From Sphingobium sp. (GTDB lineage Bacteria; Pseudomonadota; Alphaproteobacteria; Sphingomonadales; Sphingomonadaceae): 64,000 bases of DNA. Every line of letters starts with the position of its first letter. Position 1 is the first letter of the stretch. Of the stretch, positions 1 to 9,633 are shown in pieces. A program made the position numbers and the translations under genes. The DNA lies in the NCBI GenBank assembly GCA_023266575.1, contig JAHFPV010000013.1, positions 61,579 through 125,578 on the forward strand, given 5' to 3'. Under the pieces are notes generated by a model. It did no database searches and was not told the origin of the DNA. It was given only the letters and a program-made list of their open reading frames with translations.

Positions 1-51
1 CATGCGAAAAAGGTCAAGCGCGCAGCCGGAATTTGCTGTGTGCGCTGCACC

Positions 52-519
52 CTATACTGCAAGCAAGCGGTTCGCGACCGTTTCCAGATCGCCTATTTCC
101 TGATCAAGTTGCTCGAATGTGACAAATTGATGGATATTGCGTTGATCACGACAAATAAATCCGCCCGGCTGGGGCTGATGAAAGCCCTGGATGATCAGCG
201 CTCGAAAGCGGTCGATCCGCTGGATGTCGCGCTCGATCGCCGCGATTTCGGTCAGCGCGCTGGCATTGCGCCGGTCGCGCATCGCCACCATCGTGCGCAA
301 TTCGGTCATCAGCTTGGCCATGGACGGGCGGGTGCGCGCGCCGACGGTGCGAATATCGCCCATCTTCTCGCGCATCAGGCCGATCTTGGTTTCCAGACTC
401 TGTTCCAGCATCGTCCAGGCGCACACCAGCCGCCCGACCGCGCACAGCAACGCCGCATCTTCCGGCGCATAATCCGACACCGTCTTTCCATTCATATCCG
501 CAACCAGATGTACGCCCAC
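52..519 (-). CDS. Hypothetical helical protein, 155 aa
   Basis: I do not recognise this protein. It is predicted to be soluble and mostly alpha-helical, with a charged heptad-like stretch at about residues 40-120 and no signal peptide or membrane segment. The start is a GTG at 519, chosen because AAGGAG lies 8 bases upstream; an overlapping frame starting at an ATG at 526 gives an arginine/glycine-rich shadow. It stands alone, with the SDHAF4-type gene 137 bases upstream on the same strand. The C-terminal 35 residues look less conserved in character. Function is unknown; that it is a real gene is inferred from its protein-like composition and ribosome binding site. Confidence 0.6.
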   Translation of the reverse strand: MGVHLVADMNGKTVSDYAPEDAALLCAVGRLVCAWTMLEQSLETKIGLMREKMGDIRTVGARTRPSMAKLMTELRTMVAMRDRRNASALTEIAAIERDIQRIDRFRALIIQGFHQPQPGGFICRDQRNIHQFVTFEQLDQEIGDLETVANRLLAV

Positions 520-656
520 GCCCCATTCTCCTTATTGCCCCCTGTCCTGCGCAGGCGGGAACGGATAGGCCAGAGGGACAGGCACCATCGCTCGCGGCGG
601 TGGCACGGCACATCGGAAATTGTGCAATATAGGCGGCGAGCCGAAAGCGCTATGGC

Positions 657-830
657 TTAGAAATCAATCGCTAAGCCCTTGCGCTCCCAATCGCCGTAGC
701 GGATCGGGCTTAACTCTTCTTGGGGCTGCGGCAGGCTGTCGATCGGGTCCGGTTGCGGCACAGGCGGGCTTTTGGAGAGATGGGTGGGCGGCTGCACATG
801 CGCGGGGCGCTTGCCATTATAATGTCCCAT
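657..830 (-). CDS. DUF1674 / succinate dehydrogenase assembly factor 4-like protein
   Basis: This is a 57-residue protein ending in the family signature RYGDWERKGLAIDF, preceded by a proline-rich linker (PPVPQPDPIDSLP) and an acidic QEEL stretch. That arrangement is typical of DUF1674, the bacterial relatives of mitochondrial SDHAF4, which binds flavinylated SdhA and helps assemble succinate dehydrogenase. The start ATG at 830 gives the usual short length; the reading frame stays open far upstream only because the opposite strand of rsmB is GC-rich. No sdh genes are present in the window, so the link to complex II rests on the family alone. It diverges from rsmB. Confidence 0.85.
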   Translation of the reverse strand: MGHYNGKRPAHVQPPTHLSKSPPVPQPDPIDSLPQPQEELSPIRYGDWERKGLAIDF

Positions 831-971
831 ATAGCCGCCTTTCGATAGCGGAGCGCCGCAGCGACGCGCCTTGTCCTCAAGCCGCCATTTGGGCGGCGAC
901 AGGCTCAAGCGCAAGGGTATGAAGGGGAGGCACGCTTTCTTATCCCTGCAAAATGGCCTAGGCGCGGGCGC

Positions 972-2261
972 ATGGCTCAATCTCCCCGCCCCGCTGACGT
1001 CCCCGGCCTGCCTGCGCGTCGTTCCGCCCTCAAATTGCTCGACGCCGTGCTGCGGCGCGGCGACCCGCTCGAAATCGCGCTGCATGGGGCCTGCCAGGGG
1101 CTGGCCGACCGGGCCGACCGGGCGCTGGTCCATGCCATCGCCGCCGAAGTGTTGCGCCATCTGCCCGATCTCGACGCGCTGATCGACGGCGCGACCCGCT
1201 TGCCCCTGCCTGACGATGCCAAGGCGCGCATGGTGCTGCGCATTGCGCTGGTGCAGGTGCTGGTGCTGGGCACCGCGCCCCATGCCGCGATCGCCACTGC
1301 ATTGCCGCTGGTCGATGGCGGGCCGCGCAAGCTGGTCCATGGCGTGTTCGGCACGGTGACTCGCAGCGCGCCGGTGCTGCCCGTGCCGCCGACCCTGCCC
1401 GCCGCCGTCGCCGAACGCTGGACCGCGCAATGGGGCGCAGAGATGGTGGATGCCGCCGCGCGCGCCTATGCCATCCGCCCGCCCGTGGACATCAGCCTGG
1501 GCGATCCCGCCGCCACCGCCGACTGGGCGACGCAACTGGGCGGCGTCAGCCTGGCTCCCGGCCATGTCCGCCTGCCCGACGGGGCCAATATTCCCGATCT
1601 GCCCGGCTTTGCCGATGGCGCGTGGTGGGTGCAGGATGTCGCCGCTTCCTGCCCGGCGCGCTTGCTCGGCGCTGGGGAAGGCCGCCATGTGCTGGACCTG
1701 TGCGCCGCGCCTGGTGGCAAGACGATGCAACTGGCGGCGGCCGGATGGCGCGTCACTGCGATCGATTCTTCGAAAAAGCGACTGGAGCGTCTGACCGAAA
1801 ATCTCGCCCGCACCGGCCTGCCCGCCGACGTGGTGCAGGCCGATCTGCGCCAATGGCAGCCGGACGAACCGGTCGATGCCATCCTGCTCGATGCGCCCTG
1901 CACCGCGACCGGTATCTATCGCCGTCATCCCGACGTGCTGCACCGCATCGGCCCGCGCCAGGTTGCCGAGCTGGCGGAATTGCAGGGCGAATTGCTCGCT
2001 CGTGCCGCCGACTGGCTGAAACCGGGCGGCGTGCTGCTCTACGCCACCTGCTCGCTGGAACAGGCCGAGGGCGAGGAGCAGATCGCCCGTTTCCTTAGCC
2101 AGCGCCCGGACTTCGCGCTTGTCCCGGCACAAGCCGATGAATTGCCCGACGGCATGGCCCCCACGCCGCAGGGCTGGCTGCGCACGCTGCCTGACACATT
2201 GGCGGATCAGGGCGGCGCGGACGGATTTTTTATCGCGCGTCTTGCCAAGGCGGACAACTAA
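972..2261 (+). CDS. rsmB: 16S rRNA m5C methyltransferase, RsmB/NOP2 family
   Basis: The 429-residue protein has an N-terminal NusB-like RNA-binding domain (about 15-135) and a C-terminal SAM-dependent methyltransferase domain. The SAM loop LDLCAAPGGKT is at 241-251. The two family cysteines are present: DAPC Cys310 (product release) and ATCSL Cys360 (covalent catalysis on C6 of cytosine). RsmB methylates C967 of 16S rRNA (E. coli numbering) in the cytoplasm. Length and motifs are complete. It is the first gene of a same-strand run with the PAS protein, rpe, the heparinase-like gene and purH, an order I recall from other alphaproteobacteria. Confidence 0.93.
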   Translation: MAQSPRPADVPGLPARRSALKLLDAVLRRGDPLEIALHGACQGLADRADRALVHAIAAEVLRHLPDLDALIDGATRLPLPDDAKARMVLRIALVQVLVLGTAPHAAIATALPLVDGGPRKLVHGVFGTVTRSAPVLPVPPTLPAAVAERWTAQWGAEMVDAAARAYAIRPPVDISLGDPAATADWATQLGGVSLAPGHVRLPDGANIPDLPGFADGAWWVQDVAASCPARLLGAGEGRHVLDLCAAPGGKTMQLAAAGWRVTAIDSSKKRLERLTENLARTGLPADVVQADLRQWQPDEPVDAILLDAPCTATGIYRRHPDVLHRIGPRQVAELAELQGELLARAADWLKPGGVLLYATCSLEQAEGEEQIARFLSQRPDFALVPAQADELPDGMAPTPQGWLRTLPDTLADQGGADGFFIARLAKADN

Positions 2262-2313
2262 GCCTTAACCATGAAGCACTTAGGATGACCATTCCTCGTC
2301 TGGAAGGTGCGCC

Positions 2314-2805
2314 GTGCGTCCGATCGAACCTTTGCCCCTGCACCATAGCTGGCCGCTCTACGACCTGCGCGAACATCTCGCCCCGGTGATGCTGGACCCG
2401 TCGCTGGCGCGCAACGATGCGGCGCTGGCGGAGCGTGGGCTGGGCCTGTGGCATTGCGACCTGACCGATGACAGCCTGACCTGGACTGCGGGCGTCTATG
2501 ATATTTTCGGGCTGGAGCGGCATATATCGGTGCCGCGCGCTTTGTCCGTGTCGCTCTATGCCCCGGACTCGCGTGAAGCCATGCAGCGGCTGCGCACCTA
2601 TGCCATCCGCCACAAGCGCGGCTTCACCCTGGACGTCGATATTCATCAGGCAGACGGCATGGGCCAGTGCGCCATGCGGCTGATCGCCGCGCCGGTACTG
2701 AACGATGCGCAAGAGGTGATCGGCCTGCACGGCGTCAAGCAGATGCTGCCGGACGGCGCGGCTCCTTCCAAACGGCTCGATCCAACGATTTTCGTTATGT
2801 TATAG
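2314..2805 (+). CDS. Single-domain PAS protein
   Basis: The 163-residue protein carries one PAS fold of the PAS_3 type at about residues 42-145. It begins with a GLGLWHCDLTDDSLTW strand and continues with the YDIFGL helix and a C-terminal beta-strand block ending GLHGVKQM. It has no histidine kinase, GGDEF, EAL or helix-turn-helix domain and no membrane segment, so it would act as a stand-alone sensor or a partner of another protein. The start is a GTG at 2314, which keeps about 40 residues ahead of the fold. It sits 52 bases after rsmB and 78 before rpe. Ligand and partner are unknown. Confidence 0.75.
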   Translation: MRPIEPLPLHHSWPLYDLREHLAPVMLDPSLARNDAALAERGLGLWHCDLTDDSLTWTAGVYDIFGLERHISVPRALSVSLYAPDSREAMQRLRTYAIRHKRGFTLDVDIHQADGMGQCAMRLIAAPVLNDAQEVIGLHGVKQMLPDGAAPSKRLDPTIFVML

Positions 2806-2883
2806 CGACATGGGTGCGCTCTACGCGCCACCCCCAAATCACCCGTTGCCCTTGGACCGAGGCATAGCTAAGGCGAACGGTTA

Positions 2884-3546
2884 ATGACACCCTCGATCCT
2901 CATCTCGCCCTCCATCCTCTCCGCCGACTTCGCCCGCCTGGGTGAGGAGGTGCGCGCCATTGACGAAGCGGGCTGCGACTGGATCCATATTGACGTGATG
3001 GATGGCCATTTCGTGCCGAACATCACCATCGGCCCGGCGGTGGTCAAGGCATTGCGCCCGCACACGAAAAAGACGTTCGACGTCCATCTGATGATCTCGC
3101 CGGTCGACCAATATCTCGACGCCTTTGCGCAGGCGGGCGCGGATATCTTGACCGTCCATCCCGAAGCGGGGCCGCATATCCACCGCTCGATCCAATATAT
3201 CAAGTCGCTGGGCGTGCAGGCGGGCGTGGTGCTGAACCCCGGCACCCCGGCCAAGATGCTCGACTATCTGATTGACGATGTCGACCTGATCCTGGTCATG
3301 AGCGTCAACCCCGGTTTTGGCGGGCAGAGCTTCATCGAGAACCAGCTGCGCAAGATCGAAGCGATCCGCAAAATGATCGACAAGAGCGGGCGGGACATCC
3401 GCTTGCAGGTCGATGGCGGCATTGATTTCACCACCGCGCCCAAGGCGATTGCCGCCGGGGCCGACGTGCTGGTCGCAGGCACCGCCACCTTCCGTGGTGG
3501 ACCATCGGCCTATGCCGACAATATCCGGAAGCTGCGGGGCGGGTGA
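2884..3546 (+). CDS. rpe: Ribulose-phosphate 3-epimerase
   Basis: This enzyme interconverts D-ribulose 5-phosphate and D-xylulose 5-phosphate in the pentose phosphate pathway. The 220-residue TIM barrel is complete, with metal and catalytic residues in their usual places: His35 and Asp37 in HIDVMDG, His68 in DVHLM, the VNPGFGGQ phosphate loop at 141-148 and Asp177 in VDGGI. The start ATG at 2884 gives the standard N-terminus SPSILSADF. Its last codon overlaps the GTG start of the following heparinase-like gene, so the two are probably translationally coupled. Confidence 0.96.
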   Translation: MTPSILISPSILSADFARLGEEVRAIDEAGCDWIHIDVMDGHFVPNITIGPAVVKALRPHTKKTFDVHLMISPVDQYLDAFAQAGADILTVHPEAGPHIHRSIQYIKSLGVQAGVVLNPGTPAKMLDYLIDDVDLILVMSVNPGFGGQSFIENQLRKIEAIRKMIDKSGRDIRLQVDGGIDFTTAPKAIAAGADVLVAGTATFRGGPSAYADNIRKLRGG

Positions 3547-5312
3547 ACGAGGTCCGGCGCATGTCCGCCCGCAAGACGCCCGAACCCGCCGCTCCAGAAA
3601 GCAGCGACGACGGTATCGAACAGGGCAAGCGTCTCATCCGCGTCGCGGATGACAAGGGGCTGTCGCTGGCGCAGAAAATCGCCAATCATTTCTATCTGCT
3701 CAGCTGGAAAACGCCGATCCACGGTCGCAAGCTGCGCGGCAAATATCCGCTCAAGCTGCTGGCCGTCCCCGATGACGAATTGGCCGGCGACACGCGGGCG
3801 GGGCAGGCGATCCGCGCCGGCTATTTCCTGTTTCGCGGCAAGAAGCAGATTATCGACACGCTCGATTTCACTCGGTTGGACCTCGATCCCGCCTTTGCCG
3901 ACTATCTGCACAGCTTCCGCTGGCTGCGCGATCTGGCGAGTGCCGCCAGCCGCGAACAGGCCGCGCCGATCGCCGAAAATGTCATGCGCAAATGGCTTGT
4001 CGCTCATGCCGAAACGCCCAGCGAACCAGCTTGGCGTGCCGACAATGCGGGCTGGCGGCTGTTCCTCTGGACTGCCCATGCCCCGCTGATCCTCTCGTCG
4101 AGCGACCTGGTCTATCGCTCGCTGGTCCTCAACTGCATCGCCCGCACCGCGCGGCATCTCGATCGCATCGCTGACAAGGCAGCGATGGGCCTGCCGCGCA
4201 TCGTCGGCTGGAGCGCGATCGTCGCGGCCTCCATGCTGATGCCCGGCGGTGCAGCGCGCAAATTGTTCGGCGAAGCGGGTTTGAAGCGCGCGATCGACAG
4301 CGGCTTCTACCCCGATGGTGGCATCGTCTCCCGATCCCCGCTGGCGCAGGTGGAGGCGGTGATGGCGCTGTCCATGCTGCGCGCCGTCTATGATGTGCGG
4401 CGCGAAACCGCGCCTGCTTTCCTCAATGACGGGCTGACCCGGATCGTCCCGGCGCTGCTGGGCCTGACCCATGGCGATGGTGGGCTGGGCAATTGGCAGG
4501 GTGCAGGCGCGATCGACCCCCTGATCGTCAACGCGATAGTCGCCGCCAGCCGGGTGCGCGCCCGGCCGCTGCGGCAGGCGCGCGACTGGGGCTATCAGCG
4601 GATCGCGGCAGGCACGACCGTGGTGCAGATCGACGCCGCGCCGCCACCGGTCGCCCGCCTCGCCGACGCAGGCTGCGCCTCGACCGGCGCGATCGAGATT
4701 AGCGACGGGGCGCATCGCCTGATCGTCAATTGCGGCGGCGCTGGGCTGGAGGGGGCGTGGATACCGCGCGATCTGGCGCAGGGGCTGCGCACCACTGCCG
4801 CGCACAGCACGCTGGTGCTGGACGATTGCAACAGCACCGCGCTGATGCCCGACGGTACGCTGGGGCGCGGCGTTACCGAAGTGGAGCTGAACCGGCAGGA
4901 ACTGGACAATGGCAGTCGGGTGGACCTGTCCCATGACGGCTATGTCCGCCGCATAGGCTATGTCCACCGCCGCCTGCTGCTGGTCAGCGGCGATGGCAAG
5001 GAAATTCGCGGCGAGGATATGCTGACCCCCGCGCAGCGCCGCCGCAAGCCCGCCAAACTCCCGGTCGTGCTGCGCTTCCACCTCGCGCCCGGCGTCGAAC
5101 CGACGCTCACCGCCGACAATCAGGGCGCGCTGCTGCGCATCGACATGGGCGCGCTCTGGCAATTCCGCACCGGCACTGGCGTGCTGAGCGTCGAGGACAG
5201 CCTCTGGGTCGACGGCGACGGCAGGCCGCATCCGACCAAGCAGTTGGTCGTAACCGGCGAAGCGCTGCCCGGCGGATCGAGCATAGGATGGCTATTCAAG
5301 CGAGTGGGGTGA
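3543..5312 (+). CDS. Heparinase II/III-family protein
   Basis: The 589-residue protein has an N-terminal alpha/alpha-toroid region (about 30-330) and a C-terminal beta-sandwich (about 360-570) with the Heparinase II/III pattern, including HSTLVLDD and a long run of short strands. Characterised members are polysaccharide lyases acting on uronic-acid polymers, but no signal peptide is visible, so an exported lyase role is doubtful. The start is either the GTG at 3543, overlapping the rpe stop, or the ATG at 3561. It lies between rpe and purH, and as far as I recall homologues keep this position in many alphaproteobacteria, which argues for a conserved but unassigned role. Confidence 0.82.
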   Translation: MNEVRRMSARKTPEPAAPESSDDGIEQGKRLIRVADDKGLSLAQKIANHFYLLSWKTPIHGRKLRGKYPLKLLAVPDDELAGDTRAGQAIRAGYFLFRGKKQIIDTLDFTRLDLDPAFADYLHSFRWLRDLASAASREQAAPIAENVMRKWLVAHAETPSEPAWRADNAGWRLFLWTAHAPLILSSSDLVYRSLVLNCIARTARHLDRIADKAAMGLPRIVGWSAIVAASMLMPGGAARKLFGEAGLKRAIDSGFYPDGGIVSRSPLAQVEAVMALSMLRAVYDVRRETAPAFLNDGLTRIVPALLGLTHGDGGLGNWQGAGAIDPLIVNAIVAASRVRARPLRQARDWGYQRIAAGTTVVQIDAAPPPVARLADAGCASTGAIEISDGAHRLIVNCGGAGLEGAWIPRDLAQGLRTTAAHSTLVLDDCNSTALMPDGTLGRGVTEVELNRQELDNGSRVDLSHDGYVRRIGYVHRRLLLVSGDGKEIRGEDMLTPAQRRRKPAKLPVVLRFHLAPGVEPTLTADNQGALLRIDMGALWQFRTGTGVLSVEDSLWVDGDGRPHPTKQLVVTGEALPGGSSIGWLFKRVG

Positions 5313-5424
5313 TGCTGCGGCCTTAATCAGCTTTCGCAGCCATCACCTTCCAGGGCTGTATTTTTCCGCCGTCAGCCCTTAAGGGACCGGCGCAAAGTCG
5401 TCCTGCAACCAGAAAGCCTCTTTC

Positions 5425-7014
5425 ATGACCGATTATCCCATCAAGCGCGCTTTATTGTCCGTGTCGGACAAGGCTGGCCTTATCGAACTGGGGCAGGCGC
5501 TGGGGAAGCATGGGGTGGAGCTGGTGTCGACCGGCGGCACGGCCAAGGCGCTGCGCGATGCGGGTCTGACTGTCATGGATATTTCCGATCTGACCGGCTT
5601 CCCCGAAATGATGGATGGCCGGGTCAAGACGCTGCATCCCAAGGTGCATGGCGGGCTGCTGGCCGTGCGGAACAACCCTGAGCACGTCGCGTCGATGGAC
5701 GAGCATCAGATCGGCGCGATCGACCTGGTGGTGGTCAATCTCTACCCCTTTGCCGCGACCGTCGCCAAGGGCGCCGAGCGCGAGGAGATTATCGAGAATA
5801 TCGACATTGGCGGCCCGTCTATGGTGCGCTCTGCGGCCAAGAATCATGAGAGCGTGGCGATCGTTACCGATCCGGCCGACTATGCCCGGCTGATCGCGGA
5901 AATGGACGAGAAGGGCGGGGCGACCAGCTACGACTTCCGCCGGATGCTGGCGGCCAAGGCTTATGCCGCGACTGCTGCCTATGATTCGATGATCGCCAGC
6001 TGGTTCGCGTTCGCCGATCAGGGCGTGATGTTCCCCGAAACGCTGGCCGTCGCCAGCACGCTGTCGACCACGCTGCGCTACGGCGAAAACCCGCACCAGT
6101 CCGCCGCCCTCTATCTGCCGACCGGCCCGTCCGCCAACGGCATTGCGCAGGCCAGGCAGATCCAGGGCAAGGAGCTGTCTTACAATAATTATAACGATGC
6201 CGATGCCGCGCTCGAACTGGTCAGCGAGTTTCGCGACGGCCCGCCCACCGTCGTCATCGTCAAGCACGCAAACCCGTGCGGCGTGGCGACCGGCGCGACC
6301 CTGATCGAGGCCTATGAAGCCGCGCTTGCCTGCGACAGCGTGTCGGCCTTTGGCGGCATCATCGCCGTCAACCGCCCGCTCGACGGCCCGACTGCCGAAG
6401 CGATCAGTGGCATCTTCACCGAAGTCGTCGCCGCACCCGACGCCGATGATGCGGCGCGCGCGATCTTTGCCAAGAAGAAGAATCTCCGCCTGCTGCTGAC
6501 CGGCGACCTGCCCGATCCCGCGCGCCCCGGCCTCCAGCTCAAGACGATCGCGGGCGGTGTGCTGGTGCAGAGCCGCGACAATGGCCAGATCAGCCGCGAC
6601 GCGCTCAAAGTCGTGACCAAAAGGGCGCCGACGAGCCAAGAACTGGCCGACTGCCTCTTCGCCTGGACCGTCGCCAAGCATGTGAAGTCCAACGCCATCG
6701 TCTATGCCAAAGGTGGCAGCACCGCGGGCGTGGGCGCGGGCCAGATGAACCGCCTCGAATCCGCGCGCATTGCGGCATGGAAGGCAAAGGATGCCGCCGA
6801 AAAGGCTGGCTGGAGCGAACCCCGCACCATCGGCTCAGCCGTCGCCTCCGATGCCTTCTTCCCCTTCGCGGACGGCCTGCTGGCAGCGGTCGAAGCAGGG
6901 GCCACCGCCGTCATTCAGCCAGGCGGTTCGATCCGCGACGACGAAGTCATTGCCGCCGCCGACGAAGCGGGCCTCGCCATGGTGTTCACCGGGATGCGCC
7001 ACTTCCGGCATTAA
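5425..7014 (+). CDS. purH: Bifunctional AICAR formyltransferase / IMP cyclohydrolase
   Basis: PurH catalyses the last two steps of de novo IMP synthesis. The N-terminal IMP cyclohydrolase domain (about 1-195) shows [22 protein letters not shown] and [13 protein letters not shown]. The C-terminal formyltransferase domain (about 200-529) shows the catalytic Lys-His of [12 protein letters not shown] and ends with the [10 protein letters not shown] block. At 529 residues it has the normal family length and no frameshift. The start ATG at 5425 follows a 112-base gap after the heparinase-like gene. A strong hairpin begins 7 bases after the stop, so the run that starts at rsmB probably ends here. 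Confidence 0.97.
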   Translation: MTDYPIKRALLSVSDKAGLIELGQALGKHGVELVSTGGTAKALRDAGLTVMDISDLTGFPEMMDGRVKTLHPKVHGGLLAVRNNPEHVASMDEHQIGAIDLVVVNLYPFAATVAKGAEREEIIENIDIGGPSMVRSAAKNHESVAIVTDPADYARLIAEMDEKGGATSYDFRRMLAAKAYAATAAYDSMIASWFAFADQGVMFPETLAVASTLSTTLRYGENPHQSAALYLPTGPSANGIAQARQIQGKELSYNNYNDADAALELVSEFRDGPPTVVIVKHANPCGVATGATLIEAYEAALACDSVSAFGGIIAVNRPLDGPTAEAISGIFTEVVAAPDADDAARAIFAKKKNLRLLLTGDLPDPARPGLQLKTIAGGVLVQSRDNGQISRDALKVVTKRAPTSQELADCLFAWTVAKHVKSNAIVYAKGGSTAGVGAGQMNRLESARIAAWKAKDAAEKAGWSEPRTIGSAVASDAFFPFADGLLAAVEAGATAVIQPGGSIRDDEVIAAADEAGLAMVFTGMRHFRH

Positions 7015-7020
7015 TCCTCC

Positions 7021-7051
7021 GCGGGTGCGAAGCAAAAGCCTTCGCACCCGC
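7021..7051 (+). terminator. Strong hairpin after purH
   Basis: A perfect 11-base inverted repeat (GCGGGTGCGAA / TTCGCACCCGC) flanks a 9-base loop, beginning 7 bases after the purH stop. It is followed by AAAATAACGGTTTT rather than an uninterrupted T run, so it may stabilise the 3' end or terminate inefficiently rather than act as a classical intrinsic terminator. Confidence 0.6.
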
Positions 7052-7090
7052 AAAATAACGGTTTTCTGCCACTTTTTATCAACTGGCCTC

Positions 7091-7119
7091 TTTTCAACAA
7101 CGGCCTGTGCGCTTATTTA
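7091..7119 (+). promoter_or_regulatory. Possible promoter for the UrcA gene
   Basis: TTTTCA and TATTTA are spaced by 17 bases in a locally AT-rich stretch about 70 bases before the UrcA-family start. The boxes match the housekeeping consensus only moderately, so this is a suggestion based on position and composition. Confidence 0.3.
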
Positions 7120-7190
7120 GAGCGCGACCCTACTTCCACGTCAGACGTGGGGCGGACAATCAGAAAAACATGTTCGACAGGAGAAACAGG

Positions 7191-7523
7191 ATGACTGCAA
7201 AGACGCTGGTGGCGCTGGCCGCCACGATGGCGCTAGCGCTGCCCGGTGTGGCAAGTGCGGGCAATGACAATATGGACGTGATCGTTGATGGCCGTTCGGG
7301 TACGGAAACCCGTTCGATCGCCGTATCGGTCGCTGACCTCAACCTGGCCAGCACTGCCGGTCTGCGTCGCGCAGACTATCGCGTCGTTCGCGCCGCCAAG
7401 CAGGTCTGCGGTTTCGTCAACGGTTCGATCATCCCGGTGAGCGACGATTATCGCAATTGCTTTGGTGAGGCGCTCAACGGCGCGCGCACCGACCTCAACG
7501 CCATGGCACAGCGCCAGGGTTAA
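7191..7523 (+). CDS. UrcA family secreted protein
   Basis: A 110-residue precursor with a clear signal peptide (MTAKTLVALAATMALALPGV, cleavage near VASA-G). The mature part shows the UrcA pattern: RSIAVSVADLNLASTAG, then a RAAKQVCG block and a second cysteine near the C-terminus (NCFGEAL), which probably form a disulfide in the periplasm. UrcA proteins are small, often paralogous sphingomonad/caulobacter proteins of unknown function. The start ATG at 7191 has AGGAG and AGG upstream; the frame is open 84 bases further back without a ribosome binding site. It is monocistronic, with its own terminator. Confidence 0.85.
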   Translation: MTAKTLVALAATMALALPGVASAGNDNMDVIVDGRSGTETRSIAVSVADLNLASTAGLRRADYRVVRAAKQVCGFVNGSIIPVSDDYRNCFGEALNGARTDLNAMAQRQG

Positions 7524-7560
7524 GCGTCTGCCCGGTTCCCCTCACGAAGGGGACTGCAGG

Positions 7561-7590
7561 GGGCCGTTCCGCGCTGCGGGACGGCCCTTT
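7561..7590 (+). terminator. Intrinsic terminator after UrcA gene
   Basis: GGGCCGTTCC and GGGACGGCCC form a 10-base-pair stem with one wobble pair around a GCGCTGC loop, followed by TTTGT. It lies 38 bases after the UrcA stop codon. Confidence 0.75.
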
Positions 7591-7697
7591 GTCATGCGGC
7601 TCGTTTCGCGTGCGATCCTTACCGCGCGTTAACCAGTCCTTAGAATATTTCCTTCACTCCCATGGCGACGAAAGACCATCCGGGGGAATTGCCTGTC

Positions 7698-9233
7698 ATG
7701 CCGCGTATCGATCAAAGCGTGGACGTCGCCATCATCGGCGCAGGCCCGGCGGGCCTGACCGCAGCCTATCTGCTGACCAAGCAGGGCTACAGCGTCACGG
7801 TGATCGAAAAAGACCCGGTCTATGTCGGCGGCATCAGCCGGACGGTCGAACTGGACGGCTTCCGTTTCGACATTGGCGGACATCGCTTCTTTTCCAAATC
7901 GCAGCAGGTCGTGGACCTGTGGAATGAAATCCTGCCCGATGACTTCATCCAGCGTCCCCGGATGAGCCGCATCTATTATGAGGGCAAATTCTACAGCTAT
8001 CCGCTCCGCGCGTTCGAGGCGCTGTGGAATCTGGGCATCTGGCGCTCGACGCTCTGCATGGCCAGCTTTGCCAAGGCGAAGTTGCTGCCCAACCGCAACG
8101 TCCGCTCCTTTCAGGACTGGACCGTTAATGCGTTCGGTCACAAGCTTTTCTCTATCTTCTTCAAAACCTATACCGAGAAGGTGTGGGGGATGCCGTGCGA
8201 TGAAATGTCGGCGGACTGGGCGGCGCAGCGGATTAAGGGCCTTTCGCTCTGGGGCGCGGTCACCGACGGGCTGAAACGCTCGCTCGGCCTAAACAAGAAG
8301 CCCAATGACGGCATGGCGACCAAGACGCTGCTGGAAACCTTCCGCTATCCCCGGCTTGGCCCCGGCATGATGTGGGAGAAGGCGCGCGACCATGTGGTCG
8401 ATGGCGGCAATCAGGTGCTGATGGCGCACAGCTTCAAGCGGCTGGAGCACGATCAGGGGACTGATCGCTGGCGGCTGGTGGCGCAGGGGCCGGAGGGTGA
8501 GGTCATCATCAACGCCGCTCATGTCATTTCCTCCGCGCCCATGCGCGAACTGGCGGGCCGCATCCATCCGCTGCCCGCGACGCTGCCGGAAGCCATGGAC
8601 CTTAAATATCGCGACTTCCTGACCGTCGCGCTGATGGTGAAGGGGGAGGATATTTTCCCCGACAACTGGATCTATATCCACGACAGCAAGGTGCAGGTCG
8701 GCCGCATCCAGAATTTCCGCAGCTGGTCGCCCGAAATGGTCCCGGACCCGACGCTTGCCTGTGTAGGCCTGGAATATTTCTGCTTCGAAGGCGATGGCCT
8801 GTGGGCCTCGTCCGACGCTGATCTGATCGCGCTGGCGACGAAGGAAATGGCGTTGCTGGGCCTTTGCAACCCCGATGATGTCGTGGGGGGCGCGGTGGTG
8901 CGGCAGGAAAAGGCTTATCCGGTCTATGACGACGCCTATGCCGCCAATGTGCTGGCGATGCGCACCGAACTGGAGGCCCGCTATCCCACGCTGCACATGG
9001 TCGGGCGCAACGGGATGCACCGCTATAATAATCAGGATCATGCGATGATGACGGCGATGTTGACCGTCCGCAACATCGTCGCGGGCGCGCGCGTCCATGA
9101 CGTCTGGTCGGTCAATGAAGATGCCGAATATCATGAGGCTGGCGAAGAGGGCCAAATTGATGGGGCGGATGCGGACGCGCAGGCGGCCCTCGCCAGCACC
9201 CGCGCTGTGCCGTCGCGCCTGAAGGCTGCCTGA
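7698..9233 (+). CDS. FAD-dependent oxidoreductase, UDP-galactopyranose mutase-like
   Basis: About 511 residues. The N-terminal Rossmann FAD site is IIGAGPAGLTAAYLL with the ribose-binding Glu in VIEKD, followed by the GGISRT and IGGHRFFSKS blocks seen in the UDP-galactopyranose mutase / protoporphyrinogen-oxidase-like (COG1232) group. The region around YYEGKFYSYPL also resembles mutases. Such enzymes often sit in glycan clusters; here GtrA and GT-C genes follow with only 4 bases between the first two. I chose the ATG at 7698 because GGGGGAA precedes it; an ATG at 7662 in frame has no ribosome binding site. True UDP-Galp mutase activity is not shown, so sugar specificity is open. Confidence 0.85.
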   Translation: MPRIDQSVDVAIIGAGPAGLTAAYLLTKQGYSVTVIEKDPVYVGGISRTVELDGFRFDIGGHRFFSKSQQVVDLWNEILPDDFIQRPRMSRIYYEGKFYSYPLRAFEALWNLGIWRSTLCMASFAKAKLLPNRNVRSFQDWTVNAFGHKLFSIFFKTYTEKVWGMPCDEMSADWAAQRIKGLSLWGAVTDGLKRSLGLNKKPNDGMATKTLLETFRYPRLGPGMMWEKARDHVVDGGNQVLMAHSFKRLEHDQGTDRWRLVAQGPEGEVIINAAHVISSAPMRELAGRIHPLPATLPEAMDLKYRDFLTVALMVKGEDIFPDNWIYIHDSKVQVGRIQNFRSWSPEMVPDPTLACVGLEYFCFEGDGLWASSDADLIALATKEMALLGLCNPDDVVGGAVVRQEKAYPVYDDAYAANVLAMRTELEARYPTLHMVGRNGMHRYNNQDHAMMTAMLTVRNIVAGARVHDVWSVNEDAEYHEAGEEGQIDGADADAQAALASTRAVPSRLKAA

Positions 9234-9237
9234 GCCG

Positions 9238-9633
9238 GTGCGCGTGCTGATGGCGCTGGTCGCGCGGCTGATGTTCGCCCGCTATCTGCTGGCCAGCATC
9301 TGCGCGCTGTCGAGCGACATGGCGCTGTTCCTGATGCTCGACCATTTTGGTGCGGTCCCGATGCTGGCGGCGTTCGGCGGCTATGCCATCGGCTTGGCTG
9401 TCCACTGGACGATCAGTATCCGCTTCGTATTCGATACCGGCACCGGCCCGACCCATGCGCAGCGCGCCGGCTTCGTGGCCAGCGCCCTGCTGGGCATGGG
9501 CATTACCCTTGCCATGGTCGGCGGGCTGAGCCTGACCGGCGTTGCGCCGACGATCGCCAAATTGCTGTCCGTCCCGGTCAGCTTCCTCACCGTCTATGCG
9601 ATCCGCAAATATGGCGTCTTTGCCCGCGTCTGA
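9238..9633 (+). CDS. GtrA family membrane protein
   Basis: The 131-residue protein has four predicted transmembrane segments at about 8-30, 38-58, 73-95 and 100-120, the usual GtrA/DPMS-type layout. GtrA proteins are thought to assist translocation of undecaprenyl-phosphate-linked sugars across the inner membrane; Rv3789 in mycobacteria belongs to the same family. The GTG start at 9238 lies 4 bases after the flavoprotein stop, and an ATG at 9250 is an alternative. Its 3' end overlaps the start of the next membrane protein by 23 bases, which implies co-expression. Confidence 0.85.
   Translation: MRVLMALVARLMFARYLLASICALSSDMALFLMLDHFGAVPMLAAFGGYAIGLAVHWTISIRFVFDTGTGPTHAQRAGFVASALLGMGITLAMVGGLSLTGVAPTIAKLLSVPVSFLTVYAIRKYGVFARV

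Noticed and set aside
1-51. CAT at the left edge as the start of a minus-strand gene leaving the window
   Set aside because: Only the start codon would be inside and there is no ribosome binding site before it.
657-2132. Long minus-strand frame of 491 codons opposite rsmB
   Set aside because: Only its last 57 codons (DUF1674) look like a protein. The rest is an Arg/Gln/Gly-rich shadow of a GC-rich gene.
3510-5231. Minus-strand frame of 573 codons opposite the heparinase-like gene
   Set aside because: Low-complexity Arg/Ala/Gln composition, no ribosome binding site, and fully opposite a well-supported gene.
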